From the NCBI RefSeq assembly GCF_004009905.1, contig NZ_ML136887.1:1-45820 (forward strand): a stretch of 45,820 bases of DNA. Direction: 5' to 3'. Source of the stretch: Lactobacillus xujianguonis (lineage in GTDB: Bacteria > Bacillota > Bacilli > Lactobacillales > Lactobacillaceae). Below the pieces are notes generated by a model, which had not been told where the DNA came from, did not search any database, and saw nothing but the letters and a program-made list of their open reading frames with translations. Shown here piece after piece: positions 17,545 to 25,396 of the stretch (position 1 is its first letter; each line of letters starts with the position of its first letter). A program made the position numbers and the translations under genes.

Positions 17545-18756
17545 TTAGTTGTAAACAATTACTGCTTGGTTTTGGTGAACATTCTTCCAAACACTATGAA
17601 TTTCAGCTGGTTTAACATTGACACAGCCGTGAGAACCACCCTTTAAGTAAGCAGTCTTACTCCAGTCAGTCCGCCAACTAGCATCGTGAAAACCACAACC
17701 ACTTAAAGTAAATGGCATCCAGTATTTAACTTTGGAAGCGTACTTTGAACCATCGTCATTGTAACCCCGTAAAGTACTTGGGGATTCCTTATATTGAATG
17801 TACCAAACTCCAGTAGGTGTCCGGTTACCCTTACCACCGGTGTAAGTTCCAGTTACTACATCAGTTAAGTGGACCACAACCTTCTTGTTGCGTACGATCC
17901 ACATTTCTTGTTTCTTAATTGAAACAACAATATAGCTGTTACCAATTCCGTGGTTACTCTTACCGTAGCCGTGAGCATAAGTACTGTAACCTTCACCGTA
18001 GAGATAGTCTTTACCATCCACGGTCTTCGTACCGTTCATAAAGGCTTTTTCAATGGCGGGCTTGGTCTTCTTCAGATAAATGCCCCAACCGTAACTTTGG
18101 TTCTTGACGGTAATCGTTTTACCGTTAACCTTGTTACCAGTTGGTACCGTGAAGCGGTAGCTCTTGTGTAAAGTTGAAACTTCTTTGTTAATTTCATTTA
18201 ACTTCTTATCTAACTTATCAACATCTTCAAATTGATATTTACCATCACGATAAGTAGCTTGATCAATTAAATCTTTAGCTTTCAACTTGTAGCTTTTACC
18301 ACCGACTTTATAGTCAACAACGGCATTATGGACTTGCATCAACTTCTTCTTAGCCGTTGTTAATTCTTTTGACTCGTAGTTATATTTCTTATTGCTTGGC
18401 ATGGCTGTATGTTGCTTATCGAAGAAGTCTTTGACTTCATTTTCTTCGATCGTCTTTAATTTTGGATCGCGGCTAACCACAACCTTATCATCAGTTAAAC
18501 GGACCGTGTTTTTGGCTTGGGTGTTGATCTTAGCCGTTGCTTTAGCAACTGTTAATTTACCGACCTTAACGCCATAAATTGTCGTATTTGGATTAAAGTG
18601 CGTTGTCGCAAATTTTCGTGCCTTAGCTTCAGCTGCCACGCGGTTATTGTGAATGACCACGCCACCAATAATTGCAATGACGATCACTAGTCCAACAATA
18701 ACGAGAAGCAGATTACTACGATTATTACGTTTTCTTAGAGTTTTTCTTGATTGCAT
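17545..18756 (-). CDS. L,D-transpeptidase (YkuD) with N-terminal membrane anchor
   Basis: 403 residues from the ATG at 18756; a TTG four codons earlier is possible but has its A/G-rich site too close. A basic N-terminus (RKTLRKRNNR) and one membrane helix anchor it outside the membrane. A peptidoglycan-binding-4-type region lies around 100-210. The C-terminal YkuD domain ends with GGSHGCVNV: nucleophile C378, with H376 and the conserved region GFHDASWR. Such enzymes make 3-3 cross-links or attach other amines to tetrapeptide stems. In lactobacilli with Lys-Asp bridges, the acceptor may differ from the DAP type. A small membrane protein follows 15 bases on. Confidence 0.88.
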   Translation of the reverse strand: MQSRKTLRKRNNRSNLLLVIVGLVIVIAIIGGVVIHNNRVAAEAKARKFATTHFNPNTTIYGVKVGKLTVAKATAKINTQAKNTVRLTDDKVVVSRDPKLKTIEENEVKDFFDKQHTAMPSNKKYNYESKELTTAKKKLMQVHNAVVDYKVGGKSYKLKAKDLIDQATYRDGKYQFEDVDKLDKKLNEINKEVSTLHKSYRFTVPTGNKVNGKTITVKNQSYGWGIYLKKTKPAIEKAFMNGTKTVDGKDYLYGEGYSTYAHGYGKSNHGIGNSYIVVSIKKQEMWIVRNKKVVVHLTDVVTGTYTGGKGNRTPTGVWYIQYKESPSTLRGYNDDGSKYASKVKYWMPFTLSGCGFHDASWRTDWSKTAYLKGGSHGCVNVKPAEIHSVWKNVHQNQAVIVYN

Positions 18757-18921
18757 ATTAATACCCAACTTTTTATTTGAATCTCTTAATTAAACGAATG
18801 AATGTTTGCTAAAAGTTTATCATTTAGACTCGCATTAGTAAAGCAAGTCTGCTTGAAGAATGTTTATCAATTTCCCTATAATTATCATATTAGTCCAATT
18901 AGAAGTGAAGAGGGGAAAAAG

Positions 18922-19725
18922 ATGAAAAATGATCCATTAGTTTTTCAAATGAGTATCGCTAAAGGTAAGCCCCAATCTTATCGTAAAGATGCTCCTAGAA
19001 AGAAAAAGGTTTGTCCTTTTTGTGATGTAGCCCATTTAACTGATATTTATGAGCAAGCTGGTCCCATGATCTGGCTGCATAACAAGTTTCCTACGTTAAG
19101 AGATACAGTGCAAACCGTCTTAATTGAATCAGATGATCATCACGGCGACATTGCTACATACTCACGTGACTATAACCGCAAGTTGATGAAGTTTGCCTTA
19201 GCTTGCTTTAAAAAGATGCAAGCTGATCCGCAATATCAGTCAGTTCTTTGGTATAAGAACTTTGGCCCCAATTCCGGTGGTTCACTAGTGCATCCCCATA
19301 TGCAAATTGTGGGTTTGCAAAAAGAAGACGGTTATAAGTACCTCCATCCCAATAACTTTGAGGGAGAAACAGTCTTTCAAAGCGCTGACGTGGAAGTTAA
19401 TGTGGCTGAGCACCCGGTGCAAGGTTACACCGAATTGAATTTTAACACTTACCACGAGCAAGATTTAGACCTATGGGCTGATTGGATTCAAAGCGGCGTG
19501 AAGTACATGCTTAACGTTATGTATAACGGCCGCTGTGATTCATATAATCTCTTCTTTTATCCGCGCTTTGATCATGGGATTTGCGCCAAATTAATCACGC
19601 GTTTCAATGCGCCACCATATTTTGTCGGTTATAAATTATCACAAGTTAATGATGAACTTACCCTTGATTTGGAAGCTAAACGCTTTGGGAAATTTTTTGC
19701 CAATGGGTTAAAAATTGAAAAGTAA
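18922..19725 (+). CDS. GalT-like nucleotidyltransferase of the HIT fold (DUF4931-like)
   Basis: 267 residues from the ATG at 18922, picked because GAGGGG lies just before it; the frame is open further upstream but without a site. A CPFC motif (31-34) probably binds metal, and HPHMQ (124-128) is the histidine triad with the nucleophile H126, as in galactose-1-phosphate uridylyltransferase. It is shorter than true GalT (about 330-490), and no galactose genes are nearby, so the substrate is open. Cytoplasmic, single gene. It is convergent with the next gene. Confidence 0.7.
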   Translation: MKNDPLVFQMSIAKGKPQSYRKDAPRKKKVCPFCDVAHLTDIYEQAGPMIWLHNKFPTLRDTVQTVLIESDDHHGDIATYSRDYNRKLMKFALACFKKMQADPQYQSVLWYKNFGPNSGGSLVHPHMQIVGLQKEDGYKYLHPNNFEGETVFQSADVEVNVAEHPVQGYTELNFNTYHEQDLDLWADWIQSGVKYMLNVMYNGRCDSYNLFFYPRFDHGICAKLITRFNAPPYFVGYKLSQVNDELTLDLEAKRFGKFFANGLKIEK

Positions 19726-19730
19726 AAAAT

Positions 19731-19752
19731 AATTCTAAGAGTTCTTAGAATT
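19731..19752. terminator. Hairpin between convergent genes
   Basis: AATTCTAAGA pairs perfectly with TCTTAGAATT (19743-19752) around GT. A's precede it. It overlaps the stop codon of the minus-strand gene and probably ends transcription from both sides, although the T-tract is short. Confidence 0.5.
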
Positions 19753-20392
19753 TAGTTTCCGCCAAATCATCTTCTGGTCGGTGAGCTTGAATGCGTAGGA
19801 CTTGCCAAGGAAAACTATCATCAGGTGCAGTGACTTGAATAGTTAACTTACCATTTTCAAAGTTAAAGTCTAAGTCCTTGCGGTTTTCAATCCATTCTAC
19901 CCGGTTAGGTTCTTGCTCAAGCCCAGTGACCACAATTTGTTCAGGTAGTGGCTGCTTCAAGAAGACGTATTTTTGATAGTCAGCGTGACGGTTAACCAGG
20001 ACAAAGCCATCATGGTCAACCGTCAACTTAGAAACTTCACCATCGTTAAGAGCATGCCCAAACATGTGCATCCAGTGGTTGATGGTATCAAATAAAGCTA
20101 CAGTTTCCTCACTGAACTTGCCATCAGCTGCTACTGGAATGTTGATTACAGTGCTTTTACCTTGCTCACGTCTAGTAACTAGCGTGTCAATCACGTTGTC
20201 ACTAGTTAGGTCTAAGCCATCAGTTGGCTCAGCTAATGAAATTGTGTATTTTTGACAAGCGTCTTTTAACAAGTCACTGCCGCTAACTGCGCGGACGCCA
20301 ATGTCACGAGCGGTCTTTACCAACTGGTCAGCGTTGGTGCTGTCAGGGTGTTTGATTTGAAAGCTTAAAATTATAGCAAAATCAGGGTTCAT
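19745..20392 (-). CDS. Uncharacterised protein with a fucosidase-C-terminal-like end
   Basis: 215 residues, no signal peptide. The first ~60 residues (LVKTARDIGVRAVSGSDLL) look alpha/beta, like part of a sugar-hydrolase barrel. The last ~75 read like a small beta-sandwich, ending FPWQVLRIQAHRPEDDLAET, reminiscent of the C-terminal domain of GH29 alpha-L-fucosidases. No catalytic Asp/Glu pair of GH29 can be identified and the length is about half that family. It has a strong AAGGAGG site before the ATG, so it is expressed as it stands. It is divergent from yaaA with only about 60 bases between. Function unknown; the GH29 resemblance is tentative. Confidence 0.55.
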   Translation of the reverse strand: MNPDFAIILSFQIKHPDSTNADQLVKTARDIGVRAVSGSDLLKDACQKYTISLAEPTDGLDLTSDNVIDTLVTRREQGKSTVINIPVAADGKFSEETVALFDTINHWMHMFGHALNDGEVSKLTVDHDGFVLVNRHADYQKYVFLKQPLPEQIVVTGLEQEPNRVEWIENRKDLDFNFENGKLTIQVTAPDDSFPWQVLRIQAHRPEDDLAETKF

Positions 20393-20451
20393 AAAAAATC
20401 CTCCTTAATAAATACAACTCATTTTACCGTAGAAAAGAGGGAAAATAAAAG

Positions 20452-21213
20452 TTGAAGATTATTATTGCTCCAGCTAAAAAGATGCAGCGCGATTTAGAAG
20501 CCTTTCCGGTGCAGTCGCTACCGCAATTTTTGCCAGAAACTGAAGTCTTAGCTGCTTTTTTAAAAACTAGAAGTCAAGAGCAGTTAAAAGAATTATGGCA
20601 GGCTAGTGATAGAGTAGTTACTGCTAGTCTGAAACAACTCGAAGAAATGGATCTTCACCACCATTTAACCCCAGCAATTGTGGCTTTTAGTGGAATCCAG
20701 TACCAGTATATGGCGCCAGATTTGTTCACTCAACCAGCCTTGGACTATATTCAAGACAATTTACGAATTTTGTCTGGTTTTTATGGGATGTTACGCCCAT
20801 TTGATGGGATTACTCCTTATCGCTTAGAGATGAAGACGAGAATGACCGGCTTTCGTGACTATAGTTTGTATCATTACTGGCAGGATAAAATTGCAGCTAG
20901 CTTATTTAAAGATGACGATTTAGTGATCAACTTAGCTTCTAAAGAATACAGCCGCATTGTTACGCCTTATTTGTCTGCGAATAGAAAAATGATTACCGTT
21001 GATTTTCAAGAAGAAAAAGACGGCAAGTGGCGGACGGTCGCAACTCATGCCAAGATGGCGCGAGGTGAAATGGTGCGCTATTTAGCGGAAAAGCAAATAA
21101 AAAATTCTGCAGCTTTGCAGGACTTTCATGATTTTGATTTTCAATTTGATGAAGACGCTAGTACACACGATCATTATGTCTTTCGTACTAACTTTGACTT
21201 TAAGCGGCGCTAG
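20452..21213 (+). CDS. yaaA: Peroxide stress protein YaaA (DUF328/UPF0246)
   Basis: 253 residues, full family length. The N-terminal MKIIIAPAKKMQRD and the block SGFYGMLRPFDGITPYRLEM are diagnostic, as is VINLASKEYS. In E. coli YaaA lowers free iron during hydrogen peroxide stress and binds DNA. That role would suit a peroxide-forming lactobacillus that also encodes Nfr (28.0-29.2 kb). The start is TTG at 20452 with GAGGG before it. Its last 4 bases overlap the convergent esterase gene. Confidence 0.9.
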   Translation: MKIIIAPAKKMQRDLEAFPVQSLPQFLPETEVLAAFLKTRSQEQLKELWQASDRVVTASLKQLEEMDLHHHLTPAIVAFSGIQYQYMAPDLFTQPALDYIQDNLRILSGFYGMLRPFDGITPYRLEMKTRMTGFRDYSLYHYWQDKIAASLFKDDDLVINLASKEYSRIVTPYLSANRKMITVDFQEEKDGKWRTVATHAKMARGEMVRYLAEKQIKNSAALQDFHDFDFQFDEDASTHDHYVFRTNFDFKRR

Positions 21214-21965
21214 AAAAGGGGCTTTACAAAGTCACTGGCAAATTTAGCGGCGGGATCTAAGTATTCACCGGTAAAGCTATGGTCAGAGCCATCAATAATG
21301 TGGAGTTCACTGTTTTGGTAAACTTCATCGTACTTTTTACTGTATTTAGGATCAACGACTTGGTCATTTGATCCCACGACAATGGAAACCGGACCAGTGA
21401 AGCGAGCGGATACTTCATAGATTGGCAAAATTTGAGCAATTCTTAAGTAAAAACTACCCAGTTTTTTGCCCACCTTGTTACCAATTAAAGGCACTAAATC
21501 AGGAATATGATCGGGATTGTATTCTGCACCTTGAGTGTTGCCTTTTAAGGCATCATCCTTTAAAGAAGCGGCTGGTGCCAATAAGACTACTTTTTTAATA
21601 ATATCAGGGTAAAGACCGGCTAACATTGAAGCAACGACACCACCTTGAGAGTGGCCAATTAAAAAGATGTTGCGGACATGCGGATCGGTTCTGACGTAAT
21701 CAAGAATTGCCTTAGCATCCGCAATTTCATTAGTTACGGTCATATCTTCAAATTTGCCGTCGCTTTCGCCGTGGCCATTGAAATCAAAGCGGACACTAGC
21801 GACATTTTCATCACGTAAGTTGCCCGCGATCTTTCTTAATAAGTCAGTGTTACGGTTAGCAGTGAATCCGTGCATTAAAATTGCCATGTCATAGACTTCA
21901 CCAAATGGTTCTTCACGGTCACCTACTAACGTAAGCCCGTCTCTTTGGATTGTAATCCGTGCCAT
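21210..21965 (-). CDS. Alpha/beta hydrolase, cinnamoyl (ferulic acid) esterase type
   Basis: 251 residues, cytoplasmic. Nucleophile elbow GHSQGG with S106; the other triad members are D201 (GSNDQVVDP) and H229 (DHSF). The oxyanion HGF lies near 32. In the Lactobacillus johnsonii cinnamoyl esterase LJ0536 the triad is Ser106-Asp197-His225, with the same spacing here apart from a 4-residue insertion. An insertion region (140-190) would form the lid. Such enzymes release ferulic, caffeic or chlorogenic acids from plant esters. The ATG at 21965 has an AAGAGGAAA-type site. The gene is convergent with and overlaps yaaA. Confidence 0.85.
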   Translation of the reverse strand: MARITIQRDGLTLVGDREEPFGEVYDMAILMHGFTANRNTDLLRKIAGNLRDENVASVRFDFNGHGESDGKFEDMTVTNEIADAKAILDYVRTDPHVRNIFLIGHSQGGVVASMLAGLYPDIIKKVVLLAPAASLKDDALKGNTQGAEYNPDHIPDLVPLIGNKVGKKLGSFYLRIAQILPIYEVSARFTGPVSIVVGSNDQVVDPKYSKKYDEVYQNSELHIIDGSDHSFTGEYLDPAAKFASDFVKPLF

Positions 21966-22097
21966 AATTTTCCTCTTTTCAATTGGTCTAGTTACTTCTA
22001 TTTTATACTTTTTTAGAGGTTAATAAGTTAAGAAAATCGAAAATTTGTCTTAAAAATAGTAAGATATAGTCATTCTTGAGAATAATGGGGTTAAAAA

Positions 22098-22697
22098 ATG
22101 GAAATTGTGTTTATTCGTCATGGTCAAACTGACCTAAACAAGTCTGGCCGCATTCAAGGTGCTGCCATTGACGCAGAATTAAATGAGGCTGGGCGTCGAA
22201 CCGCTAAGGCAGCGGCGGCGCATTTTGATGCCAGTGATTTTGATGCCGTGTTTGTGAGCCCGATGAAACGAGCAGTAGAAACAGCTGAAATCTTCACTAA
22301 AGGTCAAAAGAAGCTGCAGCGGGACCGGCGCTTACTAGAATTAGATTATGGTGATTGGGATGGACAGTTATTGGCTGATATGATTAAGAAATATCCTGAT
22401 GCCATTGATCCTTGGGGCAAAGCCGATCAGCATTATATTAAATATGCAAAAAATGGCGAAAGTATTGCTCACTTAGAAGAGCGATGTGCGAGTTTCTTTG
22501 ATGAAGTATTGAGTAAATATCCAGATGGTAAAGTGCTGGTAGTTGCTCACGGGACTTTAATTAGAGAAATGGCAGCACACTTGGTGGCTGGTGGCAAGAT
22601 GGATGCCTTCCAAACGATGGCCAATTGCGGCTTAGCTAAGTTTAGTTGCCGCAAGGGAATTAATCGCTTAGTTTATTACAATCGCGTTTTGGCATAA
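22098..22697 (+). CDS. Histidine phosphatase (phosphoglycerate-mutase-like)
   Basis: 199 residues. The family motif FIRHGQTDLN has the phospho-acceptor H8, and the second catalytic His is in VVAHGTLIRE (about 150-159). E at ~82-88 (LLELDYGDWDG) is the usual acid. Enzymes of this size in Firmicutes remove phosphate from small metabolites (fructose bisphosphate, PhoE-like). Substrate cannot be specified. A GGGG stretch precedes the ATG. Single gene. A palindromic repeat begins 4 bases after the stop. Confidence 0.85.
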   Translation: MEIVFIRHGQTDLNKSGRIQGAAIDAELNEAGRRTAKAAAAHFDASDFDAVFVSPMKRAVETAEIFTKGQKKLQRDRRLLELDYGDWDGQLLADMIKKYPDAIDPWGKADQHYIKYAKNGESIAHLEERCASFFDEVLSKYPDGKVLVVAHGTLIREMAAHLVAGGKMDAFQTMANCGLAKFSCRKGINRLVYYNRVLA

Positions 22698-22700
22698 GAA

Positions 22701-22813
22701 GAAGTGGTCAGAAACTTCTCGAGAAATAGCCGAGATAGTGTAGAACTAAATTAAAGCACGTAGTGCTTAATTTATGTTCGTAACTATAGTCGGCTATTTC
22801 TGTTTCTGACCAC
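22701..22813. repeat. Full-length palindromic repeat element (copy 1)
   Basis: The outer arm GTGGTCAGAAAC (22704-22715) is exactly complementary to GTTTCTGACCAC (22802-22813); then GAAATAGCCGA (22723-22733) matches TCGGCTATTTC (22790-22800). The middle (GAAC, AAATTAA, GCAC around GTA) is also self-complementary, making one hairpin of about 110 bases. It starts 4 bases after the phosphatase stop codon. Related partial copies stand at 30998 and 40993. The size and structure suggest a miniature, non-autonomous element, but no target duplication is obvious. It could also act as a terminator-like RNA structure. Confidence 0.75.
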
Positions 22814-22839
22814 GACAATTCTGGAATAGAGTATGTAAG

Positions 22840-22874
22840 ATATCTGGGAAAATACCTTTCCCAGATATTTTTTA
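22840..22874 (+). terminator. Rho-independent terminator
   Basis: ATATCTGGGAAA (22840-22851) and TTTCCCAGATAT (22857-22868) form a perfect 12-base stem, followed by TTTTT. It separates the phosphatase and repeat from the TetR operon. Confidence 0.85.
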
Positions 22875-22884
22875 TTTTCCATAT

Positions 22885-22939
22885 TTGACACGGTGTCATT
22901 TTCGCAGTATGCTGAGGCCAAGAAAGTGACACGGTGTTA
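22885..22939 (+). promoter_or_regulatory. TetR operon promoter with two operators
   Basis: TTGACA (22885-22890), 17 bases and TATGCT (22908-22913). The perfect palindrome TGACACGGTGTCA (22886-22898) overlaps the -35. A second copy TGACACGGTGTTA (22927-22939, one change) lies about 14 bases after -10. The spacing is 41 bases, i.e. four DNA turns, allowing two dimers on one face. The downstream TetR is the probable binder. AGGGAG at 22944-22949 is its ribosome binding site. Confidence 0.85.
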
Positions 22940-22956
22940 TTTGAGGGAGTAGAAAA

Positions 22957-23487
22957 ATGGTCAAATCAACTTTTATCAATTTACCAGATGCAAAAAAGCA
23001 GCGCGTTACGGCTGCTTTATTAGCCGAATTTAGTAATCATGCTTTAACAGATGCGCAAGTAGCGCAGATCGTTAAAGACGCTAATATTGCGCGCGGTGCT
23101 TTTTATAAGTACTTCGATGATTTAACGGATGCCTATACTTATTTGTATCAAATTGCCATCCAGGATATTCATGTAACGATGCAGCCGGATGCCAAATTTG
23201 ATCCGGATTTCTTCTATGAACGCGTTCTTAACTTCTTAGATGAAGCAGGTCATAGCAAGTACAAGAAGATGATGCGGCTGCACATGCTCTATAACGAGGC
23301 CGCAATTCCTGGCAGCATGAAGACCAACTCGGAACAGTTATTGAAGATGACACCAGAAATCTGGAGTGCGATGGTACTGAGTCATGAAGTAATCGTGTCG
23401 GTCTTTGCGGATCCAGATAATAAAGCAGAAAACTTAAAGCGTTACAAAGAAAGTTTGTATTTGATTAAACGTGGGGCCAATAAATAA
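22957..23487 (+). CDS. TetR-family repressor of the adjacent ABC transporter
   Basis: 176 residues. The N-terminal helix-turn-helix reads LTDAQVAQIVKDANIARGAFYKYF, typical of TetR, and the rest is the helical ligand domain. The two CGGTGT palindromes at its own promoter suggest autorepression and control of the following permease and ATPase. The stop and the permease start overlap (TAATG), so the genes are translationally coupled. The ligand is unknown; a membrane-acting compound exported by the transporter is plausible. Confidence 0.9.
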   Translation: MVKSTFINLPDAKKQRVTAALLAEFSNHALTDAQVAQIVKDANIARGAFYKYFDDLTDAYTYLYQIAIQDIHVTMQPDAKFDPDFFYERVLNFLDEAGHSKYKKMMRLHMLYNEAAIPGSMKTNSEQLLKMTPEIWSAMVLSHEVIVSVFADPDNKAENLKRYKESLYLIKRGANK

Positions 23488-24548
23488 TGTTTTTAGCATT
23501 TAAAGAAATTAAGAAAGAAAAATTGCGTTACGGCTTAATTATTTTGATGATATTTTTGATCAGCTATTTAATTTTTATGCTGTCATCTTTGGCGATCGGT
23601 TTAGCCCAAGAAAATACGCAAGCCGTTGATGCTTGGCAAATAAAAAAGATTGTTTTGAATAAAAATTCCAATATCAATTTAGCCCAATCAATGCTGACAG
23701 AAAAAGACTTGAAGAAGGCTAAATTAGGGTCAAAAGAAGCCTTGATTGGGGAAACGCCTGTGGTTGCTAAAATCAAACATCATCCCTCAGTCTCAGCCCA
23801 ATTTATCGGGATTAAGTCCAAGCAATTTATTTACAAGAATTTGGAGTTAATTAGTGGTCGCAAGGCTAAGACGGCTAAAGAAGTCGTAGTTGATCAAGCA
23901 TTTAAATTAAAAGGCTACAAATTAGGGCAAAAAATTAGCCTGAATGATTCAAAAACTAAATACAAGATTGTCGGCTTTGTTAATAACGCCAAAATTAATA
24001 TTGCTCCGATTGTTTATGGTCGTTTAAGTGTCTGGCGTAAATTGCGGGGCGGGATGCCTAATGTGAAAGCTACAGCGATTATTTCCCAGCGTGATAATTA
24101 TGATTACCATTATCATAATGCCAAGACTTATCCGGCTAAGACTTTTATTAATAAACTTCCAGGCTACACTGCCCAAAACGCTACTTTCGGTTTGATGATT
24201 GGCTTTCTGTTCGTGATTTCGTTAATCATTATTGCCGTCTTCTTGTATATTTTGACGATGCAAAAGATGCATAATTTTGCCGTGATGCGGGCGCAAGGAA
24301 TTCCGTCCAAGACCTTGGTTGGTGCGACAGTTAGCCAATCCATTATTTTAGTGGTGATTGGGGTAGTTATTGCCCTAGCCGCTATGTGGCTAACCGAATT
24401 TGCAATTCCAGCTAGTGTACCGATGAACTTTACCCCGGCCATTATGGTGATTGGTAGCGTAGGGATGCTGGTCATGGGCATTATTGGTAGTTTGATTCCA
24501 ATTAGATCAATTCTGAAAGTAGATCCAGCAAAGGCAATTGGTGAATAA
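23487..24548 (+). CDS. ABC transporter permease, FtsX/MacB-type
   Basis: 353 residues. One membrane segment near 18-38, a large extracellular domain (about 50-225) and three more segments near 230-255, 280-300 and 315-340, the FtsX/MacB layout. The last residues PIRSILKVDPAKAIG form the typical FtsX end. These systems usually move peptides or lipids outward, or drive signals, rather than importing. Translationally coupled with the TetR gene upstream and the ATPase downstream. Confidence 0.85.
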   Translation: MFLAFKEIKKEKLRYGLIILMIFLISYLIFMLSSLAIGLAQENTQAVDAWQIKKIVLNKNSNINLAQSMLTEKDLKKAKLGSKEALIGETPVVAKIKHHPSVSAQFIGIKSKQFIYKNLELISGRKAKTAKEVVVDQAFKLKGYKLGQKISLNDSKTKYKIVGFVNNAKINIAPIVYGRLSVWRKLRGGMPNVKATAIISQRDNYDYHYHNAKTYPAKTFINKLPGYTAQNATFGLMIGFLFVISLIIIAVFLYILTMQKMHNFAVMRAQGIPSKTLVGATVSQSIILVVIGVVIALAAMWLTEFAIPASVPMNFTPAIMVIGSVGMLVMGIIGSLIPIRSILKVDPAKAIGE

Positions 24549-24549
24549 A

Positions 24550-25224
24550 ATGGCAGTCATTGAATTAAAAGATGTTGATAAATTTTACGGCAAAGGTTCT
24601 GCACAAGTGGAAGCTTTAAAAGATGTGGATTTTCAAGCCAATAAGGGCGAAGTAGTCTTAATTATGGGACCATCAGGTGCCGGGAAGAGTACTTTCTTAA
24701 CTATTGCCGGTTCCTTGCAAAAGCCCAGCTCAGGGCAAGTCTTGATTAACGGCGAAGATATTGCGCAATTTTCTGCTAAGGAGAGTAATCAATTACGGCT
24801 TGAGAAAATCGGCTTTGTCTTGCAGGCTTATAATTTAGTACCATTTCTGACCGTTCAAGAGCAGTTCATCTTGGTAGATAAGGTGAAAAAAGAAAACAAC
24901 TTATCTAAAGAAGATTTAGCTAAATTGCTTAAGGATTTAGGGATTACAGATTTAGTGAAAAAATATCCTAATGAATTGTCTGGTGGACAGCAGCAAAGAG
25001 TGGCGATTGCTAGAGCGCTTTATGCCGATCCAGAAATGTTATTGGCAGATGAGCCAACGGCTTCTCTTGATACTCAAAATGTGGAAGAAGTCGGTAAATT
25101 ATTTAAAAAATTGGCTAAAGAACGGCAAAAGGCGATTTTGTTAGTGACGCACGATCCGCGACTAGAAAAATATGCCGACCATATCTATGAGATGATGGAC
25201 GGCAAAATGAGTAAGAAGCAGTAA
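24550..25224 (+). CDS. ABC transporter ATP-binding protein (MacB-type)
   Basis: 224 residues from the ATG at 24550, one base after the permease stop. Walker A GPSGAGKST (40-48), Q-loop in FVLQAYNL, signature LSGGQQQR, Walker B LLADEPTASLD, H-loop in LVTHD: all intact. It energises the FtsX-type permease upstream. The TTG at 24538 is an alternative start inside the permease gene. GGTG lies 5 bases upstream. Confidence 0.9.
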   Translation: MAVIELKDVDKFYGKGSAQVEALKDVDFQANKGEVVLIMGPSGAGKSTFLTIAGSLQKPSSGQVLINGEDIAQFSAKESNQLRLEKIGFVLQAYNLVPFLTVQEQFILVDKVKKENNLSKEDLAKLLKDLGITDLVKKYPNELSGGQQQRVAIARALYADPEMLLADEPTASLDTQNVEEVGKLFKKLAKERQKAILLVTHDPRLEKYADHIYEMMDGKMSKKQ

Positions 25225-25230
25225 GATTGA

Positions 25231-25354
25231 TTGCGAATTTTTATGCAATCGCATATAATTGTAAAAGAAAAGGAGTTAACGACTTGCACTCGTTAACTCC
25301 AATCGTAACCCAGAATGACTAAGTGGTGGCTAACCTTTGTGGTTAGCTTTTTTT
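25231..25354 (+). ncRNA. Predicted small RNA with promoter and terminator
   Basis: TTGCGA (25231-25236), a 17-base spacer and TATAAT (25254-25259) form a strong promoter. From about 25266 the RNA would have a perfect 11-base hairpin GGAGTTAACGA/TCGTTAACTCC (25272-25282 with 25290-25300), an unpaired stretch of about 28 bases, then the terminator GCTAACC/GGTTAGC (25329-25347) with T7. Total about 90 bases. There is no open frame and no plus-strand gene behind it: the next gene comes from the other strand. The unpaired middle could be a pairing region. No known RNA family recognised. Confidence 0.5.
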
Positions 25355-25371
25355 GTTACCGCATATAAAAA

Positions 25372-25396
25372 AGCAGGCTTAGCCTGCTTTTTTTAC
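25372..25396. terminator. Terminator at the end of the dipeptidase gene
   Basis: AGCAGGC pairs with GCCTGCT around TTA (25372-25388), with A6 before and T7 after, so it works in both directions. It terminates the minus-strand dipeptidase gene. Confidence 0.8.

Noticed and set aside
22708..22932. Minus-strand 74-residue frame across the palindromic repeat and TetR promoter
   Set aside because: It spans a hairpin repeat, a terminator and operators; the frame is a by-product of these structures.
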